A DNA stretch of 64,000 bases from Xanthomonas hortorum (GTDB lineage: Bacteria; Pseudomonadota; Gammaproteobacteria; Xanthomonadales; Xanthomonadaceae). Under the pieces are notes generated by a model, which was given only the letters and a program-made list of their open reading frames with translations, was not told the origin of the DNA and did no database searches. Positions 18,682-29,217 of the stretch are shown piece after piece. Location of the stretch: NCBI RefSeq assembly GCF_024339125.1, contig NZ_CP101417.1:4537001-4601000 (forward strand). Direction: 5' to 3'. The position numbers and the translations under genes are program-made. Numbering within the stretch: position 1 is the stretch's first letter; the number at the start of each line of letters is the position of its first letter.

Positions 18682-21236
18682 AGTGCCACCTTCAGGCCGA
18701 GCGCATAGGTACGGCCGTACTCTTCATTCTGCAGCGTGCGCGAGGGCACGCCCTGGTACAGCTCCAGCGGTTCGTCCAGCAGGTTCTGCGCTTCCAGATA
18801 CAGGCTGACGTGGCTGTTGAATTGGTAATTCATGCTGAAATCCAGCTGGGTATGCGGAGCGACGTAAATATCGTACGCGCGGCTGGCGCCGATGGTGTCC
18901 AGGTATTCGCTGCGATACACCGCTGCCACACGCGCACTGAAACCGTATTTTTCGTAACCCAGATGCCCGCTGTAGATCCGCTTGGACGAACGCGGCAAGG
19001 TGAAGTCCTCACCGGCGCGGTCGCTCAGGCCGGGATCGAAATCGCTGTCCAGCACGGTGGCGCTGGCACCGACCAACAGGCCATTCCAGCCTTCCGGCAG
19101 GAAGTCCAGGGTCTGCTGCCAATTGAACTCGGCGCCGCGTACTTTTGCGGTGTCGCCATTGATCGAGCGCGTGACCTGCAAATCCGGGAATTCCGCATCG
19201 TTGGTGCTGATCGTCTGCACGATGTAATCGTCGATCGATTTGTTGAACACGCCCAACGAGATCAGGCCGGTGCTGCCGATGTATTTCTCGAACGACAGAT
19301 CCAGATTGGTGGAACGGTAAGGATTGAGATCGGGATTGCCGATGCTCACTTCCTCATCGCCGCGATTGATGCTCACGCGCGGCGACACATCACCGAACGA
19401 GGGGCGCGATAAGGTCTTGTTGGCCGCAAACCGCAGCACCCAGTCGTTGCCGGTGTCGTAGCGCAGGTGCAGGCCCGGCAGCACGTTGGTGTAGCTGCTG
19501 GACGCTTCGCGTGGTGTCACCGTGGCCGAGCGGCCGTCTTCTGCCACGTCCACCTGATTGCCGGTGGCATTGAACTGGGTGTTCTCCACACGCACGCCGG
19601 CAATCATGCGCAGCGCCCCGATGTCCCAGGTGCCCATCGCATACGTCGCAAACACATCTTCGGTGGCGGTGTAGTCGTCCTGCAGCGAGACCTGCTGATT
19701 GCCGCCGACATCCTGCGGACGTGCGCTGTACAGATTGCCGGAGGTGTTCCAGTAACGGCGCATGCCATCCGAGCCGATGCTTTCGCCCAAGGTGCCGCCA
19801 CGGTGTTCCGGCGCGGCGGTGGTCCAGTCGCTCAAGTCGATCGCCGGGCCGCGACGCAGCTCGCGTTCGTCCACATTGACATCGCGCTCGCGCCAGCGAC
19901 CGAGCACGCCCATCTTCAGGCTGGCATGCTCGCCATCGAAGCGCACGTTGACCTGCGCGCTGCGCTCGCTGTCGTCCACCCGCTTGGGCGAAAGTACGAA
20001 GCGGTCGAACACGAAATCGTCGTTGCTCTGCCAGCCGTTGTCGGAGAAGCCCAGGCGCGGAATCCCGCTGTTCTGATCGACCGTGGCCGACAGATCGTCG
20101 CCGTCATAGTTGAAGCGCGCTTCCATTTCATCGTTCACGCGCTCGGTGGTCTTGGTGTAGCCCACCTTGTAATCCACGGTGGCGGCGCTCAGGCGATTTT
20201 CGCCGCCCACGCTCAAGGCCATGGTGTCTTCTTTCTTGGTGCGATAGCGCACGCGCTTGGAGATCGAATCGGCCGGCAGATCGGCCACGTTGTAGGTGCC
20301 ATCGCCATTGGCGCTGACCTGACCATCGCTCAGACCGAAGATGGTGCGCTGACGCGTTTCGGCATCGTCGAAACGGCTGTACAGCGTGCGCAGGTAATAG
20401 CGGTTGTCTTCGTCCGGGCGCCAGTCCAGATTGAGGTTCGCGCCCATGCGGGTACGTTCGATGAAGTATTTGCGGCGCTGCACTTCACCGGCAAACAAAT
20501 CATCGGCCGCACCGCCATCGAAACTGTCGTAGGCCACTTCGGTGTTGTCGGATTCGAATTCGCGATCCTGGTAGTTCACACCCACTGCCACACCGAAGGT
20601 GCCATCGAAGATATCGCTGTAGTTGAACGCGCCCTTCGGGCTGGTCTTGCCCGACAGCGACTGGTGGCTGCCTTCGACCGAGCCGCGCAAAGTGCGGCCA
20701 TCGCGATCGAATGCGGAGGTGGACTCCACTTGAATTGCGCCGCCGATGGAATCGCCCGGCATGTCCGGAGTCGGCGACTTGACCACCTTGAGGCGCTCGG
20801 TGGAATCGGAGGGAATCACGTCCAGCGGCGCCGAGCGCGTGCCGTCTTCCGGCGTGCCCATGGTCATGCCGTCGATGGTGACGCTGTTGAGCGCCGAATC
20901 CAGACCGCGGATCACCACGAAGCGGCCCTCGCCCTGATCGCGCGTCACGCTGACGCCGGGCAGGCGCTGCAAGGATTCTGCAACATTCTTGTCGGGGTAA
21001 CGGCCCATCGCATCGGACGCGACCGCATCCTGGATGGCATCGGAACTGCGTTTGAGATCGACCGCGCGTACCTGCGATTCCGTTTGCGGGCGCACTTCCA
21101 GACGCTCCAGATCGATGGCCGCGGCGCTTGCCGCGCCGCCAGCAGCAGCACCCTCGGCCGCCAGCGCCAGCGGGCTCCACGTGGCCGCAGCCAACGTCAG
21201 CGTGATCGCCAGGCAGAGCGGAGTCTTGTTGAGCAC
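18678..21236 (-). CDS. TonB-dependent receptor, phosphate/phytate operon
   Basis: A protein of 852 residues from a GTG start, with a signal peptide of about 26 residues. The plug domain carries YPDKNVAESLQRLPGVSV and RFVVIRGLDSALNSVTIDG, followed by a long beta-barrel ending in aromatic/hydrophobic strands (YALGLKVAL). It is of the Caulobacter/Xanthomonas type without an N-terminal signalling extension. Its stop overlaps the phytase start, so import of phytate or its breakdown products is inferred. Confidence 0.9.
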   Translation of the reverse strand: MLNKTPLCLAITLTLAAATWSPLALAAEGAAAGGAASAAAIDLERLEVRPQTESQVRAVDLKRSSDAIQDAVASDAMGRYPDKNVAESLQRLPGVSVTRDQGEGRFVVIRGLDSALNSVTIDGMTMGTPEDGTRSAPLDVIPSDSTERLKVVKSPTPDMPGDSIGGAIQVESTSAFDRDGRTLRGSVEGSHQSLSGKTSPKGAFNYSDIFDGTFGVAVGVNYQDREFESDNTEVAYDSFDGGAADDLFAGEVQRRKYFIERTRMGANLNLDWRPDEDNRYYLRTLYSRFDDAETRQRTIFGLSDGQVSANGDGTYNVADLPADSISKRVRYRTKKEDTMALSVGGENRLSAATVDYKVGYTKTTERVNDEMEARFNYDGDDLSATVDQNSGIPRLGFSDNGWQSNDDFVFDRFVLSPKRVDDSERSAQVNVRFDGEHASLKMGVLGRWRERDVNVDERELRRGPAIDLSDWTTAAPEHRGGTLGESIGSDGMRRYWNTSGNLYSARPQDVGGNQQVSLQDDYTATEDVFATYAMGTWDIGALRMIAGVRVENTQFNATGNQVDVAEDGRSATVTPREASSSYTNVLPGLHLRYDTGNDWVLRFAANKTLSRPSFGDVSPRVSINRGDEEVSIGNPDLNPYRSTNLDLSFEKYIGSTGLISLGVFNKSIDDYIVQTISTNDAEFPDLQVTRSINGDTAKVRGAEFNWQQTLDFLPEGWNGLLVGASATVLDSDFDPGLSDRAGEDFTLPRSSKRIYSGHLGYEKYGFSARVAAVYRSEYLDTIGASRAYDIYVAPHTQLDFSMNYQFNSHVSLYLEAQNLLDEPLELYQGVPSRTLQNEEYGRTYALGLKVAL

Positions 21237-21281
21237 GGGTGCTTCCCCAATTGGTTAAGAATGGGTGGGCACACTATGTCT

Positions 21282-21299
21282 ACGACGTTTCACTGACAT
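21282..21299 (-). promoter_or_regulatory. Weak Pho-box-like sequence upstream of the phytase operon
   Basis: On the minus strand ATGTCAGTGAAACGTCGT matches about nine of the 14 conserved positions of two CTGTCAT repeats spaced by four bases. It lies 46 bp before the receptor start, a suitable position for PhoB. The match is weak and was found because of the operon content, so it is tentative. Confidence 0.25.
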
Positions 21300-21387
21300 G
21301 ACATCTGCAAGCGCGATCACGCGCAATGTGTGGCGACGCTGCCGCCGGCTGCGGCACACTGTCGGTCTCTCCCGCCTGTCGCTGCCC

Positions 21388-22020
21388 ATGAAAATCGTCG
21401 AAGTTCGCCACCCCCTCGTTCAACACAAGATCGGTCTGCTGCGCGATGCCGCCTTGAGCACCAAGGGCTTCCGCGAACTGGTCACCGAGCTGGGCACGTT
21501 GCTGGCTTACGAGGCCACCGCCAATCTGGACACCGAATCGCACGTGCAACCCGGCTGGGCCGGCCCGGTGACCGTCCAGCGGATTGCCGGCGCAAAAATC
21601 ACCCTGGTGCCGATCCTGCGCGCAGGGTTGGGCATGCTGCCGGGCGTGCTGGCGCTGATCCCGGCCGCGCGCGTGAGCGTGGTCGGCCTGCAGCGCGACG
21701 AAGAAACTCTGCAGCCGGTGCCCTACTTCGAACGCCTCACCGGCCGCCTGGAAGAACGCGACGCATTGATCCTGGACCCGATGCTGGCCACCGGCGGCAC
21801 CCTGATCGCCACCATCGACATGCTCAAGCGCGCCGGCGCACGGCGCATCAAGGGCATCTTTTTAGTGGCCGCACCGGAAGGCCTGAAAGCGCTGGAAGCG
21901 GTGCATCCGGATGTGGAGGTGTACACCGCCGCGATCGACGATCACCTCAACGAGAAGGGCTACATCCTGCCCGGCCTGGGCGATGCAGGCGACCGGATTT
22001 TTGGTACGCGGGTGGAGTGA
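21388..22020 (+). CDS. upp: Uracil phosphoribosyltransferase
   Basis: A protein of 210 residues, the family's usual length, that makes UMP from uracil and PRPP in pyrimidine salvage. The start at 21388 ([16 protein letters not shown]) matches the conserved UPRTase N-terminus. PILRAGLGM and the PRPP loop DPMLATGGT are intact, as are AAPEGL and the C-terminal [12 protein letters not shown]. Confidence 0.97.
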   Translation: MKIVEVRHPLVQHKIGLLRDAALSTKGFRELVTELGTLLAYEATANLDTESHVQPGWAGPVTVQRIAGAKITLVPILRAGLGMLPGVLALIPAARVSVVGLQRDEETLQPVPYFERLTGRLEERDALILDPMLATGGTLIATIDMLKRAGARRIKGIFLVAAPEGLKALEAVHPDVEVYTAAIDDHLNEKGYILPGLGDAGDRIFGTRVE

Positions 22021-22075
22021 GCTACGGCGGCTTAAAGCCCCCCTCCCCGGGAGAACGAGCTGCGGTGGCTTAAAG

Positions 22076-22186
22076 CCCCTCTCCCTCCGGGAGAGGGGTT
22101 GGGGTGAGGGTACGGTATGTCAGTGTTCCTGCCGACGCCGTACCCTCATCCGGCGCTACGCGCCACCTTCTCCCGGTGGGAGAAGG
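22076..22186. repeat. Xanthomonas-type composite intergenic repeat, copy B
   Basis: It has the same two end hairpins and flanking GGTTGGGGTGAGGGTACG and GTACCCTCATCCGGCGC blocks as the repeat at 12738, but in the opposite orientation and with an unrelated centre. It lies between the convergent upp and GH9 genes, where it may end transcription. A partial extra unit (TTAAAGCCCC) precedes it. Confidence 0.7.
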
Positions 22187-22220
22187 AACAACTGCGACAT
22201 AGCATTGAAGACGCCCCGCC

Positions 22221-23963
22221 TTACTGCGTAGACGCCTCAATCGCAGCACTCACATACACCAGCGGCGCATTCCAGTTGATCGCCACCTCGTTGCTGGCAT
22301 AACTGCAGGCGTTATCCAGATACGACAACGCCGGCAGTTTTGAGGGATACGCCACCTTGCAGTCCTTAGCATCCTGCTGCCCGGGTTGCGGGCCGCCGGC
22401 CAGCCAGCCCGGGACCGGCGCGTCGATGCCGTCGGCTTCGGAAGGGCGATGGTGGATATGCAGCGGGCTGCGCAGCCCGACCCCGGTGACGAACGACAAC
22501 CCGAGCGGATTGCGCCCCAGAATGTAATCCAGCTGCGACTGCGCGGCATCCAGAAATGGCCGCTGCCGGGTCAGCCGGTAGCCCTGCATCAACATCATCG
22601 CGCGGTTGAGCACCACCGCATTACTGCCCCACACGAAGTCGGTGTCCGTCATCGCCAGACGCCAGGGAGAGGACTGCCACTCATCGGCAAGACGCTGCGC
22701 CAAACCAGTGATCTCACGCGCGATGCGTGCACGGTCGGCATGCGGGGTGAGCTGATCGCGATGCTCGGCCAGCGACATCCACGCCAGTCCGCCGACATTG
22801 CTCCAACCCGGCACGCTGGCCGGCACGCTACGCGCGATCATCGCGTCGTAGAAGCCATCCTCGCGCGTGCTCACATACAACTCCGCCGCAGCCCAGGCGA
22901 ATTCGTCGTCCACCTGCGCGTCATCGTAGCCGCCGGTGCGCACGTCATCCGGCTGGCGATAGATCACATCCGGGTGCTGCTGCGCCCACGCCCAGGCACT
23001 GCGCGCGGCTTTCAACATGCGTGCGGACACACCCGGATACTGCTTCTCGAACGGCGCATACACGCGGCTGGCCGCCGCCATCACCGCAGCGAAATCCAGC
23101 GTGGCCGCAGTGGCCTTCATCACCACGTAGCGTTGCTGTTTAGCCTGCTCCGGCATCACCAAGCCATCGAACTGCTTGTCGGTGAGCTTGTGGTACACGC
23201 CGCCATCGGCCGGGTCCTGCATGGCCAGCATCCACTCCAGATTCCACCAGGTCTCCTGCAGGATGCCGGGCACGCCGGGCGCGTCGTTGGGGATGGTTAG
23301 CGCCTGTGCCTTGAACAGCGCCGGATACTGCTCGTAGGCCGCCAGCAAGGTGTAGGTGCTGATGCCGGAGTTGACGATGTACTTGTTGTAGTCACCGGCG
23401 TCGTACCAGCCCTTGGGCGCACTGATCACGCTGTCGGCCGGACGCGTGGCCGATGCCGCCGACGGATGGATGCGTACCTGCGTATCCGGATGTCCGGCCG
23501 CACGCGCGTAGCGCCCGGCGAACTGCGCCGGTAGCGAAGTGCTGGCGCGGTTGAAATAGAACGCCTTCAGCGATGCATCGAGCACCGGGCGGTATGCGCC
23601 GGCCGCGATCGGGAACGGATCGGACGCCGGCAGCCCGTCGATTTTCAAGCGATACGTGCCTGCTGTACGCACGCCGGAAAAATCCGCCACCCGCGCCTGC
23701 TGGCCGGCCGGCGACCACTGCGCGGCAGGTTGCAAAGTGCCCTGCAGTACGCGGCGCCCTTGCGCGTCTTCCACTATGAAACGGTCAGCGCCGGCTGCCG
23801 CGCCTTGCGGCAACCCGACGACAGCAAGCTTGGCTGAGCCGGGTAGATAGCCGAGCTGATTGACGTGGATGCGGCCAACGGAAGGGTCATCCGCGGTCTG
23901 GGCGGAACAGCCTGCAGAAGCAAGCGCGAGAACGACGGTCGGGATGGCGTGGAAAGGATTCAT
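22221..23963 (-). CDS. GH9 endoglucanase (cellulase), exported
   Basis: A protein of 580 residues from ATG 23963, with a hydrophobic leader ending near AGCSAQ (signal peptide or lipoprotein). A cellulase N-terminal Ig-like domain (RIHVNQLGYLPGSAKLAVV) is followed by the (alpha/alpha)6 GH9 domain. The catalytic base region WYDAGDYNKY and the acid in ASNEVAINWNAPL are both present. It should cut beta-1,4-glucan in plant cell walls. Confidence 0.92.
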   Translation of the reverse strand: MNPFHAIPTVVLALASAGCSAQTADDPSVGRIHVNQLGYLPGSAKLAVVGLPQGAAAGADRFIVEDAQGRRVLQGTLQPAAQWSPAGQQARVADFSGVRTAGTYRLKIDGLPASDPFPIAAGAYRPVLDASLKAFYFNRASTSLPAQFAGRYARAAGHPDTQVRIHPSAASATRPADSVISAPKGWYDAGDYNKYIVNSGISTYTLLAAYEQYPALFKAQALTIPNDAPGVPGILQETWWNLEWMLAMQDPADGGVYHKLTDKQFDGLVMPEQAKQQRYVVMKATAATLDFAAVMAAASRVYAPFEKQYPGVSARMLKAARSAWAWAQQHPDVIYRQPDDVRTGGYDDAQVDDEFAWAAAELYVSTREDGFYDAMIARSVPASVPGWSNVGGLAWMSLAEHRDQLTPHADRARIAREITGLAQRLADEWQSSPWRLAMTDTDFVWGSNAVVLNRAMMLMQGYRLTRQRPFLDAAQSQLDYILGRNPLGLSFVTGVGLRSPLHIHHRPSEADGIDAPVPGWLAGGPQPGQQDAKDCKVAYPSKLPALSYLDNACSYASNEVAINWNAPLVYVSAAIEASTQ

Positions 23964-24363
23964 GCCCCAATGGTGGCGGCATTGCATAGCAGCGACAAGC
24001 ACACCTTGCCGACATTGGCCGGGGCGTGCCATCGGTTGCCCAGCCATGCACCATCACCCTACCGCAGTGCAGGCCGCGATCTGCTCCGATTCTGCGACCG
24101 GCTGCCGATGCGCGCAGTGCGGTATCAGCAATTCCACCGGGTTGGTCGGCCCTTTCGCGGAAACGCTGCAAACCGCTCACCGCAGGCAGCGACTTCACGT
24201 TGAAAGCCCGGCAATTGCCGTCATTTCCGCCAATTCTTTCCAGCAGCATCGATCTACCTTGGCGGTGCGGCGATGCCATGTATCACCGCACCGCATCGAC
24301 CTGCCGCGCACTCGCCATCCCGAGTGGCAGGGCATGGCCTTCCTCATCATCCAAGGATCACAG
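23964..24363. other. 400-bp divergent intergenic region
   Basis: This separates the GH9 gene from the small secreted protein and presumably holds both promoters. No gene, repeat or clear operator was recognised. Confidence 0.4.
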
Positions 24364-24843
24364 ATGACTACCCAGCCGATCACACGCCTCTCCCATTCCA
24401 CCCGCACTGGCTCGAGGCCGTGCAGCATGCGGCGGCGTCCGCGCATAGGGAGATGCCTCGCCGCAATGCTGTCGATGGGTCTGCTGACCCTGAGTCAGAC
24501 CGCGCTGGCGACCAAGCAATGGAACGCCAATGCCAACCAGACCCTCAACAATTGGATCTCCGGCATGTACACCAACATCACAGGACCGTTGCAGACGCTA
24601 TTGCACCAGTGCGAAACCGCGCCGCAGGCCACGTGCGAGGTCACAATCCTGGCCAATGGCGGGGTCCACACCAGTGCGACCGATGACAAGCAACACTTCA
24701 CGCTCCGTTTCACCGGCAACCCGGCTCCGTATCTGGCGTGCCATGTCTATCCACAGTCACCCGGCAACACCAACGATAAACGCCTGCAAGGCGCCACCTG
24801 CTACGACGCACAGCACAACGGAACCTACTTCAAGCTCAACTGA
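24364..24843 (+). CDS. Small secreted protein of unknown function
   Basis: A protein of 159 residues with a long arginine-rich N-region and a hydrophobic stretch ending SQTALATKQW, a probable Sec signal of about 50 residues. The mature part of about 110 residues has cysteines at CETAPQATC, ACH and ATCYD that could form two disulfides. The start is supported by AAGGA seven bases upstream. No family is recognised. The last codons and stop lie within a tandem duplication. Confidence 0.7.
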   Translation: MTTQPITRLSHSTRTGSRPCSMRRRPRIGRCLAAMLSMGLLTLSQTALATKQWNANANQTLNNWISGMYTNITGPLQTLLHQCETAPQATCEVTILANGGVHTSATDDKQHFTLRFTGNPAPYLACHVYPQSPGNTNDKRLQGATCYDAQHNGTYFKLN

Positions 24844-24865
24844 TCGCAAAGCTCAACTGATCGCA
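24832..24865. repeat. Perfect 17-bp tandem duplication at a stop codon
   Basis: AAGCTCAACTGATCGCA occurs twice head to tail. The first copy encodes the final KLN and the stop of the secreted protein; the second lies just downstream. Confidence 0.85.
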
Positions 24866-25013
24866 TGCGGCGATCGTGCCAGTGTTGGCGCATGCGCCGC
24901 TGACAGGCTGTTGCGGGCAGCGCAGGGTGGGCCGTGGCCCACCCTGCGTCACTATGCAGGCACCGACATGCGTATTGCGTCCTTCGCAATGCGAGTACAG
25001 GACATGGCCGCAC

Positions 25014-26792
25014 TCAACGCGCCGGCGTCGCCAGCTGCACTTGCGCCTTGCCCACCGGATTACGCGGGTCGCTACCGCCGCTGAGCACGTTGCTGCGCTT
25101 GTCCCATTCCACCGTCTGCAGGTTGCCCCACACATGACTGGAACCGCGGCCGCCGGCGGCGGTATCGCCGGGCAGCTTGAGTGCGTGGCCCATCGCTTGC
25201 AGCGCCTTGGCGGTCTGCGGCGAGAACGCGTTGCTCTCGGCCTCGATCACGTCCGGCAACCACTGGTGGTGATAACGCGACAAGGCGCTGACCTGCTGCG
25301 CGTCCAGGCCGGCGTCATAACCCAGGATGCCGAGCAGCACCATGGTGATGATGCGGCTGCCGCCCGGGGTGCCGATCACCGCGACCTTGTCGGCCGATTC
25401 CATGAAGGTCGGCGTCATCGAGCTGAGCATGCGCTTGCCCGGCTTGGGCGCATTGGCGGCGTAGCCCATCACGCCGAAGGCGTTCGGCGTGCCCGGCTTG
25501 AGCGCGAAGTCGTCCATCTCGTCGTTGAGCAGCACGCCGGTGCCCTTGGGGATCAGCCCGGAGCCGTACAGCAGGTTGACGGTCTGGGTGGCGCCGACGC
25601 GGTTGCCTTCGCCATCGATGATAGAGAAATGCGTGGTCTCGTCGTCTTCCAGCGGGGTGGGATTGCCCGACAGCAGATCGCTGGGCGTGGCCTTCTCCGG
25701 GTTGATCGTGGCACGCAGGCCCTGCGCGTAATCCTTGCTGGTCAGCACACGCTGCGGCACGGCGACAAAGTCCGGGTCGCCCAGGAAAAAGGTGCGGTCG
25801 CGGTAGGCGCGGCGCATCGCTTCCACCACCAGATGGGTGCGGTGCGCGTCGTCGAGCTTGTCCAGGTCCCAGCCTTCCAGAATCTGCAGCATGGCAGCGA
25901 GTGCGATCCCGCCGGAGGACGGCGGCGGCGCAGTGGTGATCTTCCAGCCGCGGTAATCGAACTGGATAGGCGTGCGCTCCTTGACCCGATACCCGGACAG
26001 CTCGGCGGCCTTCCACTGCCCACCGGCCTGCTTGACGCCAGCCAGCAGCTTCTTGGCGGTTTCGCCCTTGTAGAAGCCGTCAAAGCCCTTGTCGCCAAGC
26101 AGCTTCAACGTATGTGCGAGTTCGGGCTGCTTGAAGATGTCGCCTTCGGCAATGGGCTTGCCGCCGCGCAGATAGACCTCGCGCGTGCCGGGGTAACGCT
26201 CCATCACTTCGCGCCGCGAGGCATAGCCCTTGGCCATGCGCGCGTAGACCGGGAAACCTTCGGTGGCGATGCGGATCGACGGTGCCAGCGATTGCTTGAG
26301 TGGCAGCCGGCCGTGTTTGGAGGCCAGCTCCACCAGCGCGGCGGGCAGCCCGGGAATACCGGCCGACCACGGGCCGTTGACCGAGCGGTCGCGGTCCAGC
26401 TCGCCCTTTTTGTCGAGGAACTGCGCCTCGCTGGCCGACTCGGGCGCGTACTCGCGCGCGTCCAGCATCACGTCCTTGCCGGTCTTGGCATCGTGCAGCA
26501 GGAAGAAGCCACCGCCACCCAGACCCGAACTGATCGGCTCGACCACCGCCAGCGTGGACGACACCGCGATGGCCGCATCGAAGGCATTGCCGCCTTCGCG
26601 CAGGATCTGCAGGCCGGCATCGGTGGCCAGGGTGTGACCGCTGGCAATCGCCGCGCCCGGCGGATGCGCCGCCACCGGCGAGGTCGCAGCCGCCGCAGGT
26701 TTGCTGCCATCGGCAGACCACGCCGGCGGTGCCAGCACGAAGGCCAGCAGCAACAGGCCGCGCGCAGAGAAATGTCGGGAAAAAATGCTCAC
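25014..26792 (-). CDS. ggt: Gamma-glutamyltransferase precursor
   Basis: A protein of 592 residues from a GTG start, with a signal peptide (ending PAWSADG). It cleaves glutathione and transfers the gamma-glutamyl group in the periplasm. The self-processing site DDETTHFSIID (threonine near residue 385), the LLNDEMDDF segment and GGSRIITMVL are intact. The start overlaps the ferredoxin stop (GTGA), so the two are translationally coupled. Confidence 0.95.
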   Translation of the reverse strand: MSIFSRHFSARGLLLLAFVLAPPAWSADGSKPAAAATSPVAAHPPGAAIASGHTLATDAGLQILREGGNAFDAAIAVSSTLAVVEPISSGLGGGGFFLLHDAKTGKDVMLDAREYAPESASEAQFLDKKGELDRDRSVNGPWSAGIPGLPAALVELASKHGRLPLKQSLAPSIRIATEGFPVYARMAKGYASRREVMERYPGTREVYLRGGKPIAEGDIFKQPELAHTLKLLGDKGFDGFYKGETAKKLLAGVKQAGGQWKAAELSGYRVKERTPIQFDYRGWKITTAPPPSSGGIALAAMLQILEGWDLDKLDDAHRTHLVVEAMRRAYRDRTFFLGDPDFVAVPQRVLTSKDYAQGLRATINPEKATPSDLLSGNPTPLEDDETTHFSIIDGEGNRVGATQTVNLLYGSGLIPKGTGVLLNDEMDDFALKPGTPNAFGVMGYAANAPKPGKRMLSSMTPTFMESADKVAVIGTPGGSRIITMVLLGILGYDAGLDAQQVSALSRYHHQWLPDVIEAESNAFSPQTAKALQAMGHALKLPGDTAAGGRGSSHVWGNLQTVEWDKRSNVLSGGSDPRNPVGKAQVQLATPAR

Positions 26793-27073
26793 GGGGCGGG
26801 AGGCTCCTGTTCGTACAGTTCGGGGTGATCGCGCTGCAGCTGCATGAGCTTGGCGAGCAATTGATCATGGGTTTCCGGGATAGCCGGATCCGGGTCGATG
26901 CATTCGACCGGACACACCACCACGCATTGCGCCTCGTCGAAATGGCCCACGCACTCGGTGCAGCGTGCCGGGTCGATGACGTAGATGGTTTCGCCCATCG
27001 AGATGGCCTGATTCGGGCACGCCGGCTCGCAGACATCGCAGTTGACGCAGAGCTCGTTGATTTTCAGCGACAT
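26789..27073 (-). CDS. YfhL-type 2[4Fe-4S] ferredoxin
   Basis: A protein of 94 residues from ATG 27073. The cluster motifs are CVNCDVCEPACP and CTECVGHFDEAQCVVVCP, the second with the insertion characteristic of the YfhL/Alvin ferredoxins. A cytoplasmic electron carrier is expected. In gammaproteobacteria this gene is often next to coaD, which is found here one lipoprotein gene downstream in sequence order. Confidence 0.93.
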   Translation of the reverse strand: MSLKINELCVNCDVCEPACPNQAISMGETIYVIDPARCTECVGHFDEAQCVVVCPVECIDPDPAIPETHDQLLAKLMQLQRDHPELYEQEPPAP

Positions 27074-27307
27074 ATCGGCAACACCATGCGATGCGAGGCA
27101 GCGCGATTCAACCGCAGGCGCTGGAACGCAACGTACTGCTGCAGGCAGGCGCACATGGCGCGAATCAACCAGGGGACAACGCCGTGGGCGCTGTCGGAGA
27201 CCGGCCTGACACGGCCGGCTCCGGTGGTATGCGAATTCAGCAGCATGCGGCTGGATCCGCATGCTGCGGCCGGATGCGCCCTCCCGCGCGTCCGGCCTGG
27301 TACGGCA

Positions 27308-27805
27308 TTACTTGGCTTCAACGAAGGTGTATTCCACGCCCTTGGGCTGGACGATGGTCTGCACGCGCGCATTCTCGGCCGCATTGCCAATGAACAACAC
27401 GCGCACGCCCTTCATCGAATCGGCCGGCACGTCCTTGAACGCGGCGTCGATCAAGTCGGCCATCTTGGTCGAGGCCGACGAGCCGAAGGCCAGCATGTTG
27501 CCCGGCTGCACGCCACGGGCGAGCGCGGTCTTGACGCTTTCCAGCTGACGCTCGTAGCTGCCGGCGAACTCGGCATCGGACTCCGGCGGCAAGTAGTACA
27601 GGAACGGGCTGTTGGTGGTGGCGCCCAGGTTCTGGCCGACCACTTCCTGCAGGTACTTCTTCCAGCCGGCGTTGTCGTCCTTGGACGGTGCGGTCAGCGC
27701 AGCCGGGGCTGCGGCGGCGGTCGGTGCCGGCTCTTCCTTCTTGCAGGCGGTGACGGCCAGAGCGGCGATCGAAGCGAGCACCAGCGCGCGCATTGTGTGT
27801 TTCAT
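27308..27805 (-). CDS. Putative lipoprotein of unknown function
   Basis: A protein of 165 residues from ATG 27805, chosen because GGGAGGAG lies five bases upstream. The lipobox is VTAC, with the cysteine near residue 21, followed by a KKEEPAPTAAAAPAA linker and a globular domain of about 110 residues ending EYTFVEAK. No domain family is recognised. It lies between coaD and the ferredoxin on the same strand. Confidence 0.85.
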   Translation of the reverse strand: MKHTMRALVLASIAALAVTACKKEEPAPTAAAAPAALTAPSKDDNAGWKKYLQEVVGQNLGATTNSPFLYYLPPESDAEFAGSYERQLESVKTALARGVQPGNMLAFGSSASTKMADLIDAAFKDVPADSMKGVRVLFIGNAAENARVQTIVQPKGVEYTFVEAK

Positions 27806-27852
27806 GAAACTCCTCCCTTTGAAAAGCATGTGGTGATGTGACTGCTAGAGAA

Positions 27853-29166
<1,314 letters not shown>

Positions 29167-29217
29167 CCCAGGCCATCGGCCGCACTGCGGCCTTGGCCAC
29201 CACGGAGCACGACCCCA

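Noticed and set aside
19467-21296. Plus-strand open frame of 609 codons opposite the phytase-operon receptor
   Set aside because: Low-complexity Ala/His/Arg composition, antisense to a clear TonB receptor.
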